Source of the DNA: an uncultured Clostridia bacterium
GTDB lineage: Bacteria; Bacillota; Clostridia; TANB77; CAG-508
Assembly: GCA_944392885.1 (NCBI GenBank)
Contig: CALXYG010000020.1
Coordinates: 1 to 48,141, forward strand
DNA: 48,141 nucleotides
Direction: 5' to 3'
Position 1 is the first letter of the stretch; every line of letters begins with the position of its first letter. Made by a program: the position numbers and the translations under genes. Under the pieces are notes generated by a model. It saw only the letters and a list, made by a program, of their open reading frames with translations. It was not told the DNA's origin and did not search any database. Positions 44,215 through 48,141 of this stretch are shown here, piece by piece.

Positions 44215-46814
44215 TTATTCTGTTCTTAATGCTTCTACAGGATCTTTTTTACTTGCCATTTTTGCTGGTATTAACCCAGCTATTACAGTAAGTAACATAC
44301 TTATTATTACTAGTATAATACCTCCTGTCACTGGCAAAGTAGCAATTCTAGGTATACCTAGTATTGATTCAATTACCATATTTATTGGTATATTAACTAA
44401 TAATGTGATGCCAATTCCAAATGCTCCTGCAACAATCCCTATAATAAAAGTCTCTGCATTGAATACCCTAGATATATCCTTCTTGGATGCACCTATACTT
44501 CTTAGAATTCCGATTTCTTTTGTTCTTTCTAGTACTGATATATATGTTATTATTCCTATCATTATAGAAGAAACAATTAGTGAAATAGCAACAAATGCGA
44601 TTAAAACATAACTTATCACATTCACTATTGTGTTAACAGAATCCATCATAATCCCTACTACATCTGTATAGTTTATAACATCTTCTTCTTTGTTTTCTCC
44701 TCTTTTTTGTTCATTATATTTTTCAATGGCATTTGCAATTTCTTCCTTGTCTACAAAGTCCTTTGGATAAATATTAATTTCACTAGGATACGCCAAATCT
44801 ATAGCACCTAGTTTGTTTAAATTGTTCTCATAGCTTGCATTAGCATTATTTGTATACTTTTCCATTAAATTGGCAAGTTCTGCTTCACTTAAAGATGCCA
44901 TATATACTTTTTGTTCATTACTTAATGTGTTATAATCAAATTTTCCGTGAACTTCCTTCTTCTGGGAACTCCAACCCAGTAAATACGTTTATATTTTGGT
45001 TCTCTTTTTGCTCTTTTACAATTTCACTCTCATTTATTTTATTTATTACATATTCTTTCAATTCCTTAGTATAACCAATCATCCCATTTACACTGATTCC
45101 AACACTCTCTTTTTTTGGTCTTACAATACCTACTATTTTAATTGTTTGGCTATTGGCTATTTTCTCTTTCATATACTCTTCATCTTCACTTTTATCTTTC
45201 CATAAATTGTCTTCTTTTTGATAATAGTCTGTATTTAGAAGTACTTTATAAGATAAATTTAAAAAATCATCATATGTATATGAAACCTGTTCTGTTTCTT
45301 CAATTTCTTCTCCATTTTTTAACTTTTCCATTTTTTCTGCTAGTTCTTCTTGATCTTTTAACCCTAAAGAATACAATGTATAATCACTAATTTCATTGTC
45401 TTCGCTTACCATTAATACAACTTCATTATAAGATTTTGGCCAATTTCCTGCTATTACATCATATTGTGAATCCAATAATTCCTGATTATCTAATAATTCT
45501 CCCCATACATTTGTATTAGTAAAAAAAGACATATTGGCCATCATGGATTGTTCTTGCATTTCTACCATACTGCTCATTCCTATAGAATCCATAACAGTAC
45601 TAGGATTTACTTTTACTATTCCATCATCTGTATTTTCTTTATATAAGTTTAGGTCTAAGTCATAACTATATTGGATAGCGTTTGCTTTTTTTACTATTTC
45701 ATTGTCTTCTGACTCTAAATATTTCTTAAATTCATTTAGATTATTTTTTTCTATTTTTGTTGAAAGTAAACTCATCATGTCATTCATAATTTCTCTAGAG
45801 TATATTTTATCACTTTCATAATTTTGTTTATCTGTTTCTTCTCCCATAAAAGATTCCAACATACTTCCCATATCCATAGACGATTCTTCTATTGTAATTG
45901 GATAAGATGATAGTGTATCTTCTTCAACTTTGTTAATATAGCTTTGTACTCCATTTGAAAGTGAAAGTATTAGTGCTATTCCAATAATTCCAATACTACC
46001 TGCAAATGCAGTAAGTATTGTTCTTCCTTTTTTTGTTAGTAGATTGTGAAAACTCAGTGATAATGCCGTAATAAAATTCATATATGTTTTTCCTGATTTG
46101 CTCTCGTTATTTGCTACAACTTTTTTTATCTCATCTTGACATGGATTGCTATCATCAATTACTTTTCCATCTAATAGCTTTATAATTCTAGATGAATATT
46201 GCTCAGCTAAATCAGGATTATGTGTAACCATGATTACAAGCTTATCCTTAGCAATTTCCTTTAATATTTCCATAATTTGAATGCTTGTTGTTGAATCTAA
46301 TGCACCGTGTTGGCTCATCTGCGAGTAAGATGTCCGGATTGTTTACTAGTGCTCTTGCAATTGCAACTCTTTGCATTTGTCCACCAGACATTTGATTTGG
46401 TCTTTTATTAATCTGATCTCCTAACCCAACCCTTTCTAATACTTCTTTAGCACGTTTTTTTCTCTCTTCTTTTGAAACGCCAGATAATGTAAGTGCTAAT
46501 TCTACATTAGATAGTACACTTTGATGTGGAATTAAATTATAATTTTGGAATACAAATCCAATAGAATGATTTCTATAAGTATCCCAATCTCTGTCTTTAT
46601 ATTGCTTTGTAGATATATTGTTTATTATAAGGTCACCTTCTGTGTAGCGATCTAATCCACCTATAATGTTTAATAAAGTAGTCTTCCCACAACCACTTGG
46701 ACCTAAAATTGATACAAATTCGCTTTCTCGAAATTCTAGATTGATTCCTTGTAAAGCTTTTACAGTTTCATTTCCTGATATGTAGTTTTTTTTAATATTA
46801 TGTAGTTTTAACAT
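44215..46814 (-). CDS. Fused ABC transporter ATPase-FtsX permease (MacB-like), with two +1 recoding sites
   Basis: Single polypeptide of 865 residues after two frame corrections. N-terminal ATPase (~1-230): Walker A GPSGCGKTT, Q-loop FQNYNLIP, signature MSGGQMQRVAIARAL, Walker B ILLADEP, switch His VTHNPDLAE. Then a membrane helix (RTILTAFAGSIGIIGIALILSL), a long extracytoplasmic domain (~330 residues, Asp/Glu-rich), and a C-terminal FtsX domain with three helices and RTKEIGILRSIGASKKDI. The zero frame breaks after DEPT at CGG (46307), where a skip gives the D-loop TGALDS; it breaks again at CGG (44947), where a skip gives SGKFDYNTLSNEQKVY. Such one-chain LolD/MacB-type fusions are common in Firmicutes. 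Start at 46814 by ggaggg. Substrate unknown. Confidence 0.85.
44944..44947 (-). other. CGGA +1 recoding site in the ABC permease part
   Basis: Zero-frame context AGT TCA CGG A; reading GGA continues into the periplasmic-domain sequence, while the zero frame stops at TGA two codons later. The preceding codon is UCA. Confidence 0.68.
46304..46307 (-). other. CGGT +1 recoding site in the ABC ATPase
   Basis: Zero-frame context CCA ACA CGG T; reading GGT restores the D-loop D-E-P-T-G-A-L-D, among the best conserved motifs of ABC ATPases. The preceding codon is ACA. Confidence 0.72.
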
Positions 46815-46877
46815 TCTTTTCCCTCCAAACACTCCTTTTTAATATACGGCTTTATTCCTGATATAGTAGCACTTATT

Positions 46878-47864
46878 TTATTTTTTTTCAATTGTTTTTA
46901 CAAAACTTTCATAATCTTTCAGTTTTATTTTATTAGATATCCAACTCTCTTTTGGTTTATCTTTTAATAAAAGGGTTGACAAATATTTTTTGTTATCATC
47001 GGCAAATATAGTTATAACTGGTTTATCTATTTTTTCTCTTAGTAAAATTGCTCCTATAAAATTTGCTCCTGATGAAATTCCAACTCCTAGCCCTAATTTA
47101 TTTGCTAACATTTTAGCCATATTTATAGAATCTTCATCATTTACTAATATAAATTCATCAATTACATCCTTTTCTATTAAATGTGGTATAAATTGATTTC
47201 CTATTCCTTCTATTTTATGTGTAGCTATAACTTTTTTTTGTGATATAATTGGCATCATTTCTGGTTCTATTGCTGCAACCTTTATTCTTATGTTTTTAGA
47301 TTTTAGGCGCTTTCCAATTCCCATTAGTGTTGCGCCTGTGCCAACTCCAGATACAAATCCACCCAATTCTTCTGGGCTGTGGTTTATAATTTCTTCAGCA
47401 GTTGTTTCATAGTGTGCTAAAAAATTATCATAATTCTCAAACTGATTTGTAAAAAAACCATTTTGTTCTTCTGCCATTTTTTTCGCTTTTTTTCTACAAG
47501 TTTCCATTCCCCCGTCTTTGTCTGAAATTAAAATGGTATTTGCTCCGAAGCTCTTTATTAATTTTACTCTTTCCTGACTTGCACTTTCTGGCATAAAAAT
47601 AAAAACAGGATTATGATAAACATTTCCTAAGGCAGCTAAAGCAATTCCTGTATTTCCACTTGTTGCTTCGGTAATAATCATATTCTCTCTTATATCTCCG
47701 CGTTTCCTAGCATTTGCTATCATATAATAAGCAGCTCTATCTTTAATACTACCTGTTAAATTATAATACTCCAATTTTGCATAAATATAATTTTCTTTCC
47801 CTTTATATTCATAACATATCTTTATTAATGGTGTATTTCCTATTATGTAATTATTTTGAAACAT
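46878..47864 (-). CDS. PLP-dependent cysteine synthase family protein
   Basis: Fold-type II PLP enzyme of 328 residues. The Lys that binds PLP is in TGSIKDRAAYYM; the substrate loop ATSGNTGIALAALG, MPESASQERVKLIKSFGA, and the phosphate-binding GGFVSGVGTGATLMGIG follow the O-acetylserine sulfhydrylase/cystathionine beta-synthase pattern. The C-terminus SSGANFIGAILL is also typical. It probably makes cysteine or a related beta-replacement product; cysK or cysM naming is not decidable. aaggagg site; the 46815-46877 gap to the ABC gene contains a palindrome-poor A/T stretch. Confidence 0.9.
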   Translation of the reverse strand: MFQNNYIIGNTPLIKICYEYKGKENYIYAKLEYYNLTGSIKDRAAYYMIANARKRGDIRENMIITEATSGNTGIALAALGNVYHNPVFIFMPESASQERVKLIKSFGANTILISDKDGGMETCRKKAKKMAEEQNGFFTNQFENYDNFLAHYETTAEEIINHSPEELGGFVSGVGTGATLMGIGKRLKSKNIRIKVAAIEPEMMPIISQKKVIATHKIEGIGNQFIPHLIEKDVIDEFILVNDEDSINMAKMLANKLGLGVGISSGANFIGAILLREKIDKPVITIFADDNKKYLSTLLLKDKPKESWISNKIKLKDYESFVKTIEKK

Positions 47865-48004
47865 ATATAACCTCCTTATACTTTTGTATAATATGTTATA
47901 AATATTATTTTAAGTACTATAAAAATTGGCTAAACTTTTCACATAGGTCCCAATCCATAAGTTTGTATTTATTTTCTGTTGTAATAGTGTACTAGTAATT
48001 GATT

Positions 48005-48141
48005 TCACACATTAATCAAACCAATTGTATCATGTAAAAATATTGCATCTTCTGCCGTTGCTATATAGAATGCACCTGTTTTTACCAATAGTATCTTGCC
48101 CTTGTGCTTTATTTTTAATAATTCTATCATTTGACTATAAC
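48005..48141 (-). CDS. Partial: MutS domain I-like protein, C-terminal end
   Basis: The window edge cuts this minus-strand gene; the visible 45 residues end at TGA (48007-48005). The sequence SQMIELLKIKHKGKILLVKTG then AFYIATAEDAIFLHDTIGL matches the N-terminal domain I of MutS (hydrophobic start, G-x-FY in the mismatch-contacting motif, then DA and a helix), but it stops where full MutS continues, so this is a small stand-alone domain I protein or a truncated gene. An ATG at 48130 may be the start, without a visible ribosome binding site; the frame is open to the edge. Confidence 0.45.
   Translation of the reverse strand, partial: YSQMIELLKIKHKGKILLVKTGAFYIATAEDAIFLHDTIGLINV

Noticed and set aside
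8215..46307. Random sequencing or homopolymer indels as the full explanation
   Set aside because: None of the sites is a long homopolymer, and the many A/T runs in the window (for example the T run near 27990) cause no frame breaks. A systematic C-before-GG error cannot be excluded without reads, so this is downgraded rather than disproved.
8038..46814. Treating the six broken genes as ordinary pseudogenes
   Set aside because: All breaks are the same +1 type at in-frame CGG, the downstream halves keep catalytic residues and normal codon use, and the genes include near-universal functions. Independent decay would give mixed indels and stops.
1..48141. CRISPR array, IS element, prophage or integrative element
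   Set aside because: No regularly spaced direct repeats, no transposase or phage genes, and the only recombinase is the housekeeping XerD.

Overview
The window is A+T-rich chromosomal DNA (roughly 30% G+C by eye) of an endospore-forming, low-GC Gram-positive bacterium, most likely an uncultured member of the Clostridia. The evidence is the sporulation gene set (gerW/ytfJ, spoVS, spoIIM, spoIIP, cotJABC, an uninterrupted sigK with its pro-sequence) together with recA-recX-scpA, rny-ymdB, xerD and recJ-relA-hisS in typical Firmicutes arrangements. I see no insertion sequence, prophage, CRISPR array or rRNA operon.

Layout. 0.1-2.1 kb: VanW-like lipoprotein and a sporulation-type D,D-carboxypeptidase. 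2.1-10.5 kb (minus): rny, ymdB, spoVS, an orphan family-5 solute-binding protein, recA-recX-scpA, a DUF2953 protein and gerW. 10.7-15.1 kb (minus): rnhA, two small unknowns, an EndoQ-type PHP endonuclease, spoIIM, xerD. 15.2-18.1 kb (plus): tmcAL, an orphan small gene and the cotJ operon. 18.2-29.3 kb: pyruvate kinase (minus), tRNA-Leu(GAG) and an RluA-family pseudouridine synthase (plus), then recJ-relA-MBL-hisS-spoIIP-pgi (minus). 29.5-35.3 kb: an orphan small gene, a membrane zinc peptidase, a YlbF-family protein, a glycosyltransferase facing DUF4912 and GH57 genes, and a candidate 6S RNA. 35.5-48.1 kb: sigK, DUF378, PopT-type DUF368 transporter, a U32 peptidase remnant, several membrane proteins, an esterase/acyltransferase/DUF6320 cluster, a SpoVB-like flippase, a fused ABC ATPase-permease, a cysteine synthase homologue and the end of a MutS domain I-like gene.

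Main discovery. Six genes (ymdB, rnhA, the RluA-family gene, the metallo-beta-lactamase gene, the SpoVB-like gene and the fused ABC gene) are interrupted by apparent single-base +1 frameshifts, and every one is the same event. The zero-frame codon is CGG, and reading resumes one base later at the overlapping GGN glycine codon. I scanned both strands by eye for CGG. There are nine in-frame CGG codons in the window; eight need a +1 shift to restore a conserved reading frame, and at the ninth a +1 shift gives a stop three codons later and trims an overlap. I found no CGG that reads as an ordinary arginine in any gene, although CGU, CGC, CGA, AGA and AGG all occur. CGGN is not itself unstable: it occurs about 45 times with C as the third base of the preceding codon and glycine next, with no shift. 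The simplest reading is that CGG is an unassigned or quadruplet-decoded codon in this organism (CGGN read as one residue, apparently Gly), a translational recoding used in ordinary housekeeping genes. A systematic sequencing artefact is the main competing explanation.

Other points of interest are an in-frame UGA inside a conserved-looking lipid-anchored or membrane-anchored protein at 39.5 kb, a LexA-like operator at a near-consensus recA promoter, an internally deleted U32 peptidase gene, and two isolated ~81-residue genes with their own terminators.
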